Shown piece by piece: positions 8,274 to 16,943 of a stretch of 64,000 bases of DNA. The translations under genes and the position numbers were made by a program. The first letter of the stretch is position 1. Each line of letters begins with the position of its first letter. Below the pieces are notes generated by a model. That model did no database searches. It was given only the letters and a program-made list of their open reading frames with translations, and had not been told where the DNA came from. Origin of the DNA: Ruminococcus albus AD2013 (GTDB lineage Bacteria; Bacillota; Clostridia; Oscillospirales; Ruminococcaceae); NCBI RefSeq assembly GCF_000526775.1, contig NZ_JAGS01000001.1:1674001-1738000 (forward strand). The letters run 5' to 3'.

Positions 8274-9764
8274 TTATTTCATCACACTTCTCCCCACAGC
8301 TTTTTTCCAGCCGCCGATGAGTTCTTTTCGCTTATCATCTGTCATGGCGGGGATAAATTCGCGGAATTTCTGGGAGATGCGGTTGAGGTCTTCGCGGGTC
8401 TGCCACATACCGCAGTGAAGTCCCGCTAAGAATGCGGCACCTGCGGCGGTGGATTCGATATTGCGGGGACGTATCATGCTTCTGCCAAGGATATCAGCCT
8501 GAAACTGCATCAGGAAATCGTTCTGTGATGCGCCGCCGTCAACCTTGATAAGACCGAGGGCTGAGGTGTCTTCCTCCATGGCTTTTATCACATCTGCTGT
8601 CTGGTAGGCTATGGCTTCAAGGGCGGCACGGACGATATGGGCACGCCCGGAACCTCTGGTAAGGCCGCAGATAACGCCGCGGGCATCGCTGTCCCAGTAG
8701 GGAGTGCCCAGACCCACGAATGCGGGAACGAAGTATACTCCGCCGTTATCGGGTACGCTTTCGGCTATGGCGGCGGTCTCCTCGGCGGTTGAGATCATGC
8801 AGAGTTCGTCACGAAGCCATTTTATCACCGCACCCGATACGAATACAGAACCCTCCAGCGCATAGGTGACTTTTCCGCCCATGCCCCATGCGATGGTGGT
8901 CAGCAGACCGTTGGCGCTTTCGATACATTCATCGCCTGTGTTCATCAGCAGAAATCCCCCTGTGCCGTAGGTGTTTTTAACATCGCCTTTGAGGAAACAG
9001 CACTGTCCGAAAAGTGCCGCCTGCTGGTCTCCCGCACAGCCGCAAATGGGTATCTCGGCACCTATCAGCGACTTGTCGGTAATGCCGAAATCCCCCGAGG
9101 AATCCCTTACATCGGGGAGGATATTTTCGGGTATGCCGAGAAGGCCCAGTATCTCCTTATCCCATTGGAGGGTATGGATATTGAAAAGCATGGTGCGGGA
9201 AGCGTTGGTATAGTCGGTGGCATGGACTTTTCTGCCTGTGAGGTTCCATATCAGCCATGTATCCACCGTACCGAAAAGGAGTTCGCCCCGCTGTGCTTTT
9301 TCGCGCACACCTTCAACGTTATCGAATATCCACTTTATCTTTGTGGCGGAGAAATAGGGGTCTATCAGCAGACCCGTCTTGCTGCGGAAGAATTTTTCAA
9401 GCCCCTGTCCCGCAAAACGCGAGCAGGTACCGGCGGTGCGGCGGCACTGCCAGACTATGGCGTTGTAGACGGGTTCACCTGTGTTTTTATCCCATATCAT
9501 GGTAGTCTCGCGCTGGTTGGTCACACCGATGGCGGCTATCTCGGATATATCCTCTCCGTTGGCGGTGAGGTAGGCGATGCAGTCGTTGACGGCGCGAAGC
9601 TGTGAATCGAGTATATCCTTGGGGTCATGTTCCACCCAGCCCGCTTTCGGGAATATCTGGGGGAATTCGTACTGTGCTGAAAATACCTTTGCACCGTTTC
9701 TGTCAAAAAGCACGGCACGTGAAGAAGTTGTACCCTGATCGAGGGAAAGTATATATTTTTTCAT
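8274..9764 (-). CDS. glpK: Glycerol kinase
   Basis: 496 residues, the usual GlpK length. FGGY family: N-terminal LSLDQGTTSSRAVLFD phosphate-binding segment, FPQIFPKAGWVEHDP, WQCRRTA, DTWLIWNLTG, CGCAGDQQAALFGQ and the C-terminal VDGGASQNDFLMQFQAD, all typical of glycerol kinases. It phosphorylates glycerol to sn-glycerol 3-phosphate in the cytoplasm. ATG 9764 was chosen because GAAAGG lies nine bases upstream; an ATG nine bases earlier touches that site. No glpF, glpD or regulator is adjacent, so it is monocistronic from the promoter at 9804-9832. Confidence 0.97.
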   Translation of the reverse strand: MKKYILSLDQGTTSSRAVLFDRNGAKVFSAQYEFPQIFPKAGWVEHDPKDILDSQLRAVNDCIAYLTANGEDISEIAAIGVTNQRETTMIWDKNTGEPVYNAIVWQCRRTAGTCSRFAGQGLEKFFRSKTGLLIDPYFSATKIKWIFDNVEGVREKAQRGELLFGTVDTWLIWNLTGRKVHATDYTNASRTMLFNIHTLQWDKEILGLLGIPENILPDVRDSSGDFGITDKSLIGAEIPICGCAGDQQAALFGQCCFLKGDVKNTYGTGGFLLMNTGDECIESANGLLTTIAWGMGGKVTYALEGSVFVSGAVIKWLRDELCMISTAEETAAIAESVPDNGGVYFVPAFVGLGTPYWDSDARGVICGLTRGSGRAHIVRAALEAIAYQTADVIKAMEEDTSALGLIKVDGGASQNDFLMQFQADILGRSMIRPRNIESTAAGAAFLAGLHCGMWQTREDLNRISQKFREFIPAMTDDKRKELIGGWKKAVGRSVMK

Positions 9765-9803
9765 GATAATCATCCTTTCGTTTACTATAATTCCTTTTTG
9801 TAT

Positions 9804-9832
9804 ATGATACTGCAAAAGGCCGAAGTTGTCAA
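9804..9832 (-). promoter_or_regulatory. glpK promoter
   Basis: On the - strand: TTGACA (9827-9832), 17-base spacer, TATCAT (9804-9809), correctly placed upstream of glpK. Confidence 0.8.
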
Positions 9833-10456
9833 CTGCGATCTTTGTCTGATGTTTATAATTAAAACAGGTGTGCTGTCGCCGATCGTATTGTGCGTCCTAA
9901 AATCATATGAGCCCGCGGAAATACTTACTAAAAAACGATATAAGATCTACGCGGGTATTGTCAAGATCCTGAGATATCCCCCTTTTATACAGTATGACAC
10001 GCACCTCATATCCCGTAGTCATAGTCGGTGCTGCCTGCCATCGTGCGTATGATCGGAAGAAATATTAGAAAAAGCTTTATCCAAGATCCGCACCAACGTA
10101 CCCCGATGGCGACAGTGTCGGCTGCGTTTACATCGTTTCACGCTTCGCAAACTCGGTCAGTATCACGGTCGGGCATCGCAGTATCGGAAGTGGCTTCGTG
10201 CTTTTTGCTATGCTTAGAAAAATTTATGTTTTTCTACTATCAGCGATCTTGGTGGAAAAGTTGTACGTTTTTGTACAACTCTTGCAGAAATATGTCTGAG
10301 TTAAATTTAAAAACAGTTGTTTGCACAGCGTCACAGATGCGGATATGTGCATTTCTCACATTGTTTTAATGGTAGATTTCAGGTAACAGACAGATGTGTC
10401 CATTCGCAGAAGAGATCTGTTTCAGGGTAAAAAAACGGACTTCTGATTTTTGGGGC
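9833..10456. other. Non-coding stretch between glpK and the Dabb gene
   Basis: About 620 bases without a supportable gene; short frames here lack ribosome sites. A 7-bp-arm inverted repeat (GTTGTAC, six-base loop, GTACAAC at 10260-10279) could be an operator or small hairpin. I could not identify a riboswitch, tRNA or known RNA. Confidence 0.6.
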
Positions 10457-10485
10457 TTTACATTTGCACTATCAGGTGTTATAAT
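10457..10485 (+). promoter_or_regulatory. Promoter of the Dabb-radA unit
   Basis: TTTACA (10457-10462), 17-base spacer, TATAAT (10480-10485), about 32 bases before the start codon. Confidence 0.8.
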
Positions 10486-10517
10486 GGTTGCAGTAATGAT
10501 CTGAGGAGGTCAAAAAA

Positions 10518-10808
10518 ATGATAAGACACATTTGTATGTTCAAACTTAAAAACGAAAACAAGGACGCGCTGATAAAGGAATTCTGCGAGAGGGCTGAAAG
10601 CCTGAAAGCTATCCCTCAGCTGAAAAGATACGAGGTAGTATACAACGATAAGAGAACTCCCGACAGCAACTATGATGTTTCGCTGATATTCGATTTTGAC
10701 AGCGTTGAAGACCTTAACGCTTATCAGACTTCGGATACGCATATAAACTTCGGCAAATTTGTGGCGACCGTAAAGGAAGAAAGAGCCTGCATCGACTACG
10801 AATTCTGA
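10518..10808 (+). CDS. Dabb (stress-responsive A/B barrel) domain protein
   Basis: 96 residues forming a single Dabb ferredoxin-like domain: IRHICMFKLKNENKDALIKE at the start, LKRYEVVYNDKRTPDSNYDV in the middle, and LIFDFDSVEDLNAYQTSDTH, where the last His is usually conserved. Dabb proteins are small dimeric barrels; some are enzymes, most are uncharacterised. GGAGG lies just upstream of the ATG. It is followed eight bases later by radA, so the two are probably co-transcribed. No substrate can be inferred. Confidence 0.88.
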   Translation: MIRHICMFKLKNENKDALIKEFCERAESLKAIPQLKRYEVVYNDKRTPDSNYDVSLIFDFDSVEDLNAYQTSDTHINFGKFVATVKEERACIDYEF

Positions 10809-10816
10809 GGTGAGTG

Positions 10817-12193
10817 ATGGCTAAGGCGAAAAGCGCTTATGTATGCTCGAACTGCGGGTTTGAAGCAAGCAAATGGAACGGAAAATGCCCCGAATGCGGC
10901 GAATGGAACACCTTTGAAGAGGTGGAGATACAGGTATCCGCGAGAACTGCGGGCAAAAGCAGAGGTTCGGCTGTAAAGGATATCTCCGACAGCATACTGA
11001 ACATCGGTGCGGTGGACGCAAGTGTCCGCGAGATACGCTATGACACGGGCATGAATGAACTCAACAGAGTGCTTGGCGGCGGACTTGTAAAGGGTTCGCT
11101 GGTACTTCTGGGCGGTGAACCCGGCATAGGCAAATCCACCATGCTTTTGCAGATATGCCAGACCATGGGCGACGACCATACTATATTATATGTATCGGGC
11201 GAGGAATCCGCAAGGCAGATAAAGCTCAGAGCTGACAGACTGGGCGTGGATAACGAGAACCTCTACCTGCTGGCTGAAACGGACGCAGAAAGCATATGCG
11301 CGGCGATAGTCAAGGAAAAGCCCGAGATAGTCATTATCGACTCGATACAGACCATGAGCATAAGCGGCATATCCTCGGCACAGGGGTCGGTGACACAGGT
11401 GCGCGAGTGTACCAATATGTTCATGAGGACGGCGAAATCCGAGGAGATACCCATATTCATCGTGGGTCATGTCAACAAGGACGGCGCCATCGCAGGACCT
11501 AAGGTAATGGAACATATCGTTGACTGCGTGCTGTATTTTGAGGGTCAGAGGAATATGACTTACAGGATACTCCGTGCGGTCAAGAACCGTTTCGGTTCAA
11601 CCAACGAGATAGGCGTTTTCGAGATGGCTGACGCGGGACTTCTGGAGGTGGACAACCCCTCGATGCTGATGCTTGAGGGCAGACCGCTTAACGTTTCGGG
11701 CAGCTGTGTCGCCTGCGTAATGGAGGGTTCACGCCCTATCATGGCGGAAGTTCAGGCACTTGTATCGAAAAGCAGTACCTCACAGCCCAGGAGGACGGCT
11801 ACGGGCTTTGACTATTACAGGATGTCCATAATACTGGCAGTGCTTGAAAAGCGGCTGGGATACTTCTTCGGCGGGCTGGACGTATTTATTAATATAGTAG
11901 GAGGTCTGAAGCTGGACGATACGGCGGCTGACCTGACTGTGGCTATGGCGCTGTATTCAAGCGTGACCGACAAGGTGGTGGACGAAAAGACCATTGCACT
12001 GGGCGAGATAGGTCTTGGCGGAGAACTCAGGAACATCACCCATGCGGAACAGCGCATACAGGAAGCCGAGAGAATGGGCTTTGAAAAAGTGATAATCCCC
12101 TATTATGCGGCGAAGAAGATAAACACCGCAAAGTACGGCATAAAGGTCATCGGAGCTAAGTCAATAAAGGACGCTTTTAAAGAGCTCGGATAG
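10817..12193 (+). CDS. radA: DNA repair protein RadA
   Basis: 458 residues. An N-terminal C4 zinc finger (CSNCG...CPECG, about residues 8-30) is followed by a RecA-like ATPase with Walker A GGEPGIGKST and the RadA-specific KNRFGSTNEIG motif. A C-terminal Lon-protease-like domain contains VNIVGGLKLDDTAADL and GEIGLGGELRNI. RadA drives branch migration during homologous recombination. ATG 10817 has GAGGTGAG upstream; GTG 10814 would also be in frame. It follows the Dabb gene by eight bases. Confidence 0.97.
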   Translation: MAKAKSAYVCSNCGFEASKWNGKCPECGEWNTFEEVEIQVSARTAGKSRGSAVKDISDSILNIGAVDASVREIRYDTGMNELNRVLGGGLVKGSLVLLGGEPGIGKSTMLLQICQTMGDDHTILYVSGEESARQIKLRADRLGVDNENLYLLAETDAESICAAIVKEKPEIVIIDSIQTMSISGISSAQGSVTQVRECTNMFMRTAKSEEIPIFIVGHVNKDGAIAGPKVMEHIVDCVLYFEGQRNMTYRILRAVKNRFGSTNEIGVFEMADAGLLEVDNPSMLMLEGRPLNVSGSCVACVMEGSRPIMAEVQALVSKSSTSQPRRTATGFDYYRMSIILAVLEKRLGYFFGGLDVFINIVGGLKLDDTAADLTVAMALYSSVTDKVVDEKTIALGEIGLGGELRNITHAEQRIQEAERMGFEKVIIPYYAAKKINTAKYGIKVIGAKSIKDAFKELG

Positions 12194-12228
12194 AAAGTGT
12201 AAAATTTCTGTTAAGCGTGAAAGATATA

Positions 12229-12257
12229 TTGACTTTTACAATGAAGTATGTTATGAT
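12229..12257 (+). promoter_or_regulatory. Promoter of rplU-prp-rpmA
   Basis: TTGACT (12229-12234), 17-base spacer, TATGAT (12252-12257), starting a leader of about 80 bases before rplU. Confidence 0.75.
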
Positions 12258-12261
12258 AATA

Positions 12262-12340
12262 AAGCCGCATATTCACGGTTTATATAAGTGTGTCTTGATG
12301 ACACCACCGCGCGTAGCGAGTTCATGTAAAGGCAGGTGCA
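12262..12340 (+). ncRNA. Probable ribosomal protein L21 leader
   Basis: The leader before rplU contains GTGTC-TTGAT-GACAC (12290-12304) and a second small CGC/GCG hairpin (about 12308-12318), then an unpaired stretch to the ribosome site. Structured L21 leaders that control the operon are known in Firmicutes. Placement and hairpins fit; I cannot confirm the consensus by eye. Confidence 0.5.
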
Positions 12341-12345
12341 TATAG

Positions 12346-12657
12346 ATGTACGCAGTAATTGAAACAGGCGGAAAGCAGTATCAGGTAAAGGCAGGCGACG
12401 AGCTCTACATCGAGAAGCTCAGCGTTAATGCAGACGAGAGCGTTACTTTTGACAAGGTAATGGCAGTTGGTTCTGATGCAGGTATCAAGGTTGGTGCTCC
12501 TTACGTTGAGGGTGCGACCGTATCCGCAAAGGTAGTCAAGAACGGCAAGGCTAAGAAGATCACAGTTTTCACTTACAAGCCCAAGAAGGGTGAGAAGAGA
12601 AAGATGGGTCACAGACAGCCCTACACCAAGGTAGTTATCGAAGCTATCAACGCATAA
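12346..12657 (+). CDS. rplU: 50S ribosomal protein L21
   Basis: 103 residues, the standard bL21 length. It begins MYAVIETGGKQYQVKAGDEL and ends KKGEKRKMGHRQPYTKVVIEAI, both diagnostic. It binds 23S rRNA in the large subunit. It opens the rplU-prp-rpmA operon, the arrangement conserved in Firmicutes, 16 bases before prp. Confidence 0.98.
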   Translation: MYAVIETGGKQYQVKAGDELYIEKLSVNADESVTFDKVMAVGSDAGIKVGAPYVEGATVSAKVVKNGKAKKITVFTYKPKKGEKRKMGHRQPYTKVVIEAINA

Positions 12658-12673
12658 TTTGTGAGTTGGTCTT

Positions 12674-12985
12674 ATGATCGCCGCAGATTTTTTCAAGAAT
12701 GAAAGCGATATGCTTACAGGCTTTCGCGTTTCGGGTCATGCAGGGCTTGCAGATCTCGGGTTCGATGTTTGCTGTGCAAGCGTCAGTTCCGCTGTTATGA
12801 TGGCGGCTAACACCATCACTGAAGCTTTCAGGCTGGAAGCTGATGTCGAGGTGGGAGAGAACGAGATAAGGCTTGACATGAAAAAGCCCGATGAGAACGC
12901 GGACAAGATTCTGATGGGACTTCTGATCCATCTGTATAATCTGAAGGACGAATTTCCTGGGCATATCAAGCTGAAAGTCGGCTGA
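12674..12985 (+). CDS. prp: Ribosomal-processing cysteine protease Prp
   Basis: 103 residues. The catalytic pair is visible: His in VSGHAGLADLG and Cys in FDVCCASVSSAV, the layout of Prp/YsxB proteins. Prp removes the N-terminal extension of L27 before assembly. Its substrate is encoded next: the L27 start MIKISMQFFAHKKG carries the extension and the Phe-Phe/Ala cleavage context. Between rplU and rpmA, as in other Firmicutes. Confidence 0.95.
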   Translation: MIAADFFKNESDMLTGFRVSGHAGLADLGFDVCCASVSSAVMMAANTITEAFRLEADVEVGENEIRLDMKKPDENADKILMGLLIHLYNLKDEFPGHIKLKVG

Positions 12986-13022
12986 GGCTGACTTATCACG
13001 TTACATGGAGGTGTAATTTCAA

Positions 13023-13304
13023 ATGATAAAGATCTCAATGCAGTTTTTCGCTCATAAAAAGGGAATGGGTTCTACCAAGAACGGCCGTGAGTCCGAGTCC
13101 AAGAGACTTGGTGTGAAGAGAGCTGACGGACAGTTCGTACTGGCCGGCAACATCCTGGTTCGCCAGAGAGGTACTCACATTCATCCCGGTGAGAACGTTA
13201 AGCGTGGTTCTGATGACACTCTGTTCGCAACCAGCGACGGTGTTGTAAGATTTGAAAGAATGGGTAAGGACCGTAAGAAGGTTTCTGTTTATCCTCAGGC
13301 TTAA
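13023..13304 (+). CDS. rpmA: 50S ribosomal protein L27 with cleavable N-terminal extension
   Basis: 93 residues. The mature protein would begin AHKKGMGSTKNGRESESKRLG after removal of MIKISMQFF by Prp. The rest (GQFVLAGNILVRQRGTHIHPG) is canonical bL27. The N-terminus of L27 reaches the peptidyl transferase centre, which is why processing matters. GGAGGTG precedes the ATG. A strong intrinsic terminator follows at 13318-13349. Confidence 0.98.
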   Translation: MIKISMQFFAHKKGMGSTKNGRESESKRLGVKRADGQFVLAGNILVRQRGTHIHPGENVKRGSDDTLFATSDGVVRFERMGKDRKKVSVYPQA

Positions 13305-13317
13305 TTGCGAAAAGACA

Positions 13318-13349
13318 GACCCTGAGCTTACTTTGCTCGGGGTCTTTTT
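13318..13349 (+). terminator. rpmA terminator
   Basis: GACCCTGAGC (13318-13327) pairs with GCTCGGGGTC (13335-13344), with one G-T pair, followed by TTTTTA. Confidence 0.9.
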
Positions 13350-13442
13350 ATAAAAGAGAAAAAGATAAAAAGATCGGATATAACGACGGTAATACCGACA
13401 TAATATTGAATAAACAACAGATGATATCTTAGGACAGCAAAA

Positions 13443-14201
13443 ATGAATAATAATCAAAATATCAATAGAGAGATGAGCAGGTCTTACTTTAAGATTGGAA
13501 TATTCATTATCTGCATTACTCTCGCTGTTTTTGCGTATAAAACGGCTTTCGGCTATACTAAAGTCAAGCAGTATGAGACCTATGACAACTGCACTGTGAC
13601 TACAAGTTCAAAGCATCGCAGAACTTCAAAAGGCGGAACGGCAACGACGTATTACGTAAAAGTAGTCCGTGAAGATCCCGACTATGATGCCGATAAGGCT
13701 GATAAAGCTGAGAAAAAAACGCAGAAAAAAGAAGAAGGCAGGATGAAGGTCAATATAAACTACCGTGATGAGAGCGACAGCGACAATGACGGCAAGACTG
13801 TACTGTTTTCGGATATTGTTCCATATGAGTATTACAAGCTTTTCAGGAATTACAAAAGCTCACAGGTGACGATGTACACCACCGACTGGGGCAGGCACTA
13901 TCCTGTTTCGCAGCTGAAATGTAATAGCAAAAAAGCCGAGCGTGAATACAGAAAGCTGGATCCTCCCACCGGAACGCAGTTTTTGTTGGGAATATTCGGT
14001 GCCATCGGGTTATTGAATATATTCCTTGGATTAAAGTCAAAGAGTGTAGCTGATAATTACAGCAGTGACAGAGTTTATGAGCCCGGGTTCACTTTTTCAG
14101 ACAAAGAAGACGCACTTGTGATGATGGCACACGCCAGGATACAGCGTGAAAAGGAAGAAGAACGGCGGCGCAGAGAGCGCAGGGACAGAGGCTATTTCTA
14201 A
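13443..14201 (+). CDS. Hypothetical membrane protein, 252 aa
   Basis: Not recognised with confidence. A helix at about 16-37 (YFKIGIFIICITLAVFAYKT) is followed by an extracytoplasmic, Lys- and Asp-rich domain, a second helix at about 178-197 (QFLLGIFGAIGLLNIFLGLK), and a cytoplasmic tail ending in a very basic Arg run. The two-helix layout recalls the DUF3592-like protein at 2678-3322, though similarity is only in architecture. AGGA lies upstream of the ATG. It sits between rpmA and obgE but is not part of the usual conserved set there. Confidence 0.65.
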   Translation: MNNNQNINREMSRSYFKIGIFIICITLAVFAYKTAFGYTKVKQYETYDNCTVTTSSKHRRTSKGGTATTYYVKVVREDPDYDADKADKAEKKTQKKEEGRMKVNINYRDESDSDNDGKTVLFSDIVPYEYYKLFRNYKSSQVTMYTTDWGRHYPVSQLKCNSKKAEREYRKLDPPTGTQFLLGIFGAIGLLNIFLGLKSKSVADNYSSDRVYEPGFTFSDKEDALVMMAHARIQREKEEERRRRERRDRGYF

Positions 14202-14258
14202 AGCTCATCGGATATGATTTATAATATAGTTTACAGGTTTTGATAAGGAGGTCGGAGA

Positions 14259-15536
14259 ATGTTCGTCGATCAGGCAAAAATCTATATCAAAGCAGGCGAC
14301 GGCGGCGATGGTGCGGTATCGTTCCACCGCGAAAAATATGTCGCAGCAGGCGGTCCCGACGGAGGTGACGGCGGAAAAGGCGGAGATATCATCTTTAAGG
14401 TCGATGACAACATCTCGAACCTTATTGATTTCAGATACAAGAAAAAATACGTGGCAGAAAAGGGTCAGAATGGCGGCGCTAAGAATTCCTACGGAAGAAG
14501 CGCTCCCGACCTTGTGATAAAAGTACCGAGAGGTACGGTCATCAAGGACGCTGATACAGGCAGGATACTGGCTGATATGTCTGCGGACGAGCCTGTTACC
14601 GTGGCACACGGCGGCAAGGGCGGACGCGGAAATGCTCATTTTGCCACATCTACAAGACAGATACCCAGATTCGCAAAGCCCGGTTTCAGGGGCGAGGAAT
14701 TCAATATCAGGCTGGAGCTGAAGCTTCTGGCGGACGTTGGTCTGGTGGGATTCCCGAATGTGGGAAAATCTACGCTGATATCGGTAGTTTCAGCGGCTAA
14801 GCCCAAGATAGCCAATTACCACTTCACCACACTTGTGCCTGTACTGGGCGTTGTCAAGGTGGGTGAGGAAAGGTCATTCGTTATGGCTGATATCCCCGGA
14901 CTTATCGAGGGCGCAAGCGAGGGCATCGGTCTGGGACATGAGTTCCTGAGACACGTTGAAAGGTGCAGACTGATAGTCCATGTGGTGGATGTTTCAGGCA
15001 TCGAGGGTCGTGACCCCATCGAGGACTTTGAAGCCATAAACAAGGAGCTTGCAAATTTCTCGGAGGACCTGGCTGCGGCACCGCAGATAGTTGCGGCAAA
15101 CAAGACCGATATGGCTTCCCCCGAGCAGATAGCAAGATTCAAGGAATACATCGAAAAGCTGGAACTTCCCTACTACGAGATATCTGCGGCTACCACAAAG
15201 GGCACGCAGGAGCTTATCTACGGTATAAACGAGAAGCTTGCAGAGCTTCCCCCCGTCAAGAGATTTGAAGCACAGCCCCTCACACCCGAGGAAGTCGAGA
15301 GAAAGAACACCAACAAACGCGAATTTTCCATCACGGTGGAGGACGGTGTTTACTTCGTGGAGGCAGACTGGCTTTACGATATACTCAGAGTTGCGGATAT
15401 GGACGACTACTCGTCACTTCAGTACTTCCAGAATGTGCTGGTATCAAGCGGCATAATCAGAAAGCTTGAAGCTATGGGCATTCAGGAGGGCGATACCGTT
15501 GCGGTATTCGATTTCGAGTTTGAGTATATTCCGTAA
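14259..15536 (+). CDS. obgE: GTPase Obg
   Basis: 425 residues with three domains. The Gly-rich Obg fold (DQAKIYIKAGDGGDGAVSFH through KGGRGNAHFAT) spans about 1-158. The G domain has G1 GFPNVGKST, a TTLVP switch, G3 DIPGLIEGA and G4 NKTD. A C-terminal OCT domain (about 345-425) has FVEADWLYDIL and ends with IQEGDTVAVFDFEFEY. Obg is an essential GTPase in late 50S assembly and stress response. AAGGAGG precedes the ATG. It is the first gene of obgE-mrnC-yebC. Confidence 0.98.
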   Translation: MFVDQAKIYIKAGDGGDGAVSFHREKYVAAGGPDGGDGGKGGDIIFKVDDNISNLIDFRYKKKYVAEKGQNGGAKNSYGRSAPDLVIKVPRGTVIKDADTGRILADMSADEPVTVAHGGKGGRGNAHFATSTRQIPRFAKPGFRGEEFNIRLELKLLADVGLVGFPNVGKSTLISVVSAAKPKIANYHFTTLVPVLGVVKVGEERSFVMADIPGLIEGASEGIGLGHEFLRHVERCRLIVHVVDVSGIEGRDPIEDFEAINKELANFSEDLAAAPQIVAANKTDMASPEQIARFKEYIEKLELPYYEISAATTKGTQELIYGINEKLAELPPVKRFEAQPLTPEEVERKNTNKREFSITVEDGVYFVEADWLYDILRVADMDDYSSLQYFQNVLVSSGIIRKLEAMGIQEGDTVAVFDFEFEYIP

Positions 15537-15547
15537 GGGTGATACCT

Positions 15548-15973
15548 ATGGATATTGAGATGACGCGACACGAAGCTAATCAGTACTCACCTCTTTCGCT
15601 GGCTTTTCTGGGCGATGCTGTATATGAACAGCTGGTGAGGACAAAGATACTTCTTGCGGCGGATATGCCCTCACACAAGCTGCACAGGCTGGCTGTGAGC
15701 AGGGTATGCGCGGAGTATCAATCGGAATGTGCGGCGCTTTTACAGGAGCATGGCGTGCTTACCGAGAACGAAGCTGAGGTCTTCAAGCGCGGACGCAACA
15801 CTAAAGTTAATGCACCGAAACATTCCACGATAGCTGAATACCGCAATGCTACGGGGTTGGAATGTTTATTCGGTTATTTATATCTTACAGCACAGCATGA
15901 ACGAATCGATGTGCTGTTCGGTCTTTGCTGGGAACACGGCGAGGACGAATTCAAGGAAAAGATCAAGGAGTGA
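15548..15973 (+). CDS. mrnC: Mini-ribonuclease III
   Basis: 141 residues consisting of an RNase III catalytic domain without the double-stranded RNA binding domain. LAFLGDAVYEQLVRTKIL holds the conserved Asp of the signature, and FKRGRNTKVNAPKHSTIAEYR and ATGLECLFGYLYL match Mini-III. In Bacillus the enzyme matures 23S rRNA ends. ATG 15548 is used: AAGGGTG lies upstream, overlapping the obgE stop. It is six bases from yebC. Confidence 0.93.
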   Translation: MDIEMTRHEANQYSPLSLAFLGDAVYEQLVRTKILLAADMPSHKLHRLAVSRVCAEYQSECAALLQEHGVLTENEAEVFKRGRNTKVNAPKHSTIAEYRNATGLECLFGYLYLTAQHERIDVLFGLCWEHGEDEFKEKIKE

Positions 15974-15978
15974 ATTTT

Positions 15979-16722
15979 ATGTCAGGACATTCAAAGTGGG
16001 AAAATATCAAGAGAAAAAAGGGTGCTACCGACGCTGCGAGAGCTAAGATATTCACCAAGATAGGCAGAGAGATCGCAGTTGTAGTTAAGATGGGCGGTCC
16101 CGACCCTGCAGGCAACGCAAAGCTGAGAGATCTTATCGCTAAAGCAAAGGCTAACAACGTGCCTAACGACAATATCGACAGAATAATCAAGAAGGCTGCG
16201 GGCGACGGCGACAAGAACAACTACGAATCAATGGTATACGAGGGCTACGGTCCTAACGGTGTTGCTGTTATCGTTGAGTGCCTGACAGACAACAAGAACA
16301 GAACTGCTGCCGATGTAAGAAGCTATTTCAGCAAGTTCGGCGGAAACATGGGCAACTCGGGCTGTGTATCCTATCTGTTCTCTGATGTTGGTACTGTTGT
16401 TATCGAGAACAACGGCGCTGACGAAGACAAGATAATGGACGACGTTTTTGAGGCAGGCGCTGACGACTTCAACGTTGAAGACGATGTTGTTGAGATAGCT
16501 TGCGCTCCCAACAGCGTAACTGCTGTAAGAGAATCACTGGAGGGTCTGGGATACAAGGTACTTTCCGCTGAGGCTGACAAGATACCTTCCACTTATGTTA
16601 CCCTGACAGACGAGGATTCCATCAAGAAGATGGGTCTGCTGCTGGAGTATCTGGAGGACAACGACGACGTTCAGAACGTTTACCACAACTGGGAGAATAT
16701 GCCCTCTGACGATGAGGAATAA
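15979..16722 (+). CDS. yebC: YebC/PmpR family protein
   Basis: 247 residues. The start MSGHSKWENIKRKKGATDAARAKIF and the block NVPNDNIDRIIKKAAGDGD, followed by YEGYGPNGVAVIVECLTDN, are family signatures. Members are described both as transcriptional regulators and as factors that help ribosomes through proline-rich stretches. AAGGAG at 15965-15970 sets the start. Last gene before the terminator at 16775. Confidence 0.96.
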   Translation: MSGHSKWENIKRKKGATDAARAKIFTKIGREIAVVVKMGGPDPAGNAKLRDLIAKAKANNVPNDNIDRIIKKAAGDGDKNNYESMVYEGYGPNGVAVIVECLTDNKNRTAADVRSYFSKFGGNMGNSGCVSYLFSDVGTVVIENNGADEDKIMDDVFEAGADDFNVEDDVVEIACAPNSVTAVRESLEGLGYKVLSAEADKIPSTYVTLTDEDSIKKMGLLLEYLEDNDDVQNVYHNWENMPSDDEE

Positions 16723-16774
16723 TTGACAGAGACCGTACTTCCCGACCGGGCAGATTTTGCAAATAAAAATATTC

Positions 16775-16805
16775 AGAGCGCGGATAGACGTCTGCGCTCT
16801 TTTTT
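16775..16805 (+). terminator. yebC terminator
   Basis: AGAGCGC (16775-16781) pairs with GCGCTCT (16794-16800), then a T-run of six. Confidence 0.88.
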
Positions 16806-16871
16806 CCGCGCACGAGTTCGGAGTGAAGAGGTGCGAACTCGTATACTTTCAAAAAAACAGATCAATGATAA

Positions 16872-16922
16872 AAGCCATAGTACCTCTGACTAAATGTCAG
16901 AAATACTACGGCTTGATTTTTT
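16872..16922. terminator. Second, two-way terminator before the cupredoxin gene
   Basis: AAGCCATAGTA (16872-16882) pairs with TACTACGGCTT (16904-16914) with one mismatch, and an inner CTGAC/GTCAG stem. T-rich on the + strand (GATTTTTT) and fairly T-rich on the - strand, so it can serve the convergent cupredoxin operon too. Confidence 0.75.
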
Positions 16923-16943
16923 ACTCAGGTTTATGTACTGATA

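Noticed and set aside
10051..10060. GATCGGAAGA resembling a sequencing adapter start
   Set aside because: Only ten bases match and the following bases diverge, so it is chance.
10028..10369. Possible 113-residue gene on the + strand in the glpK-Dabb gap
   Set aside because: No ribosome site, no promoter and unusual composition for this genome. Nothing recognisable in the translation.
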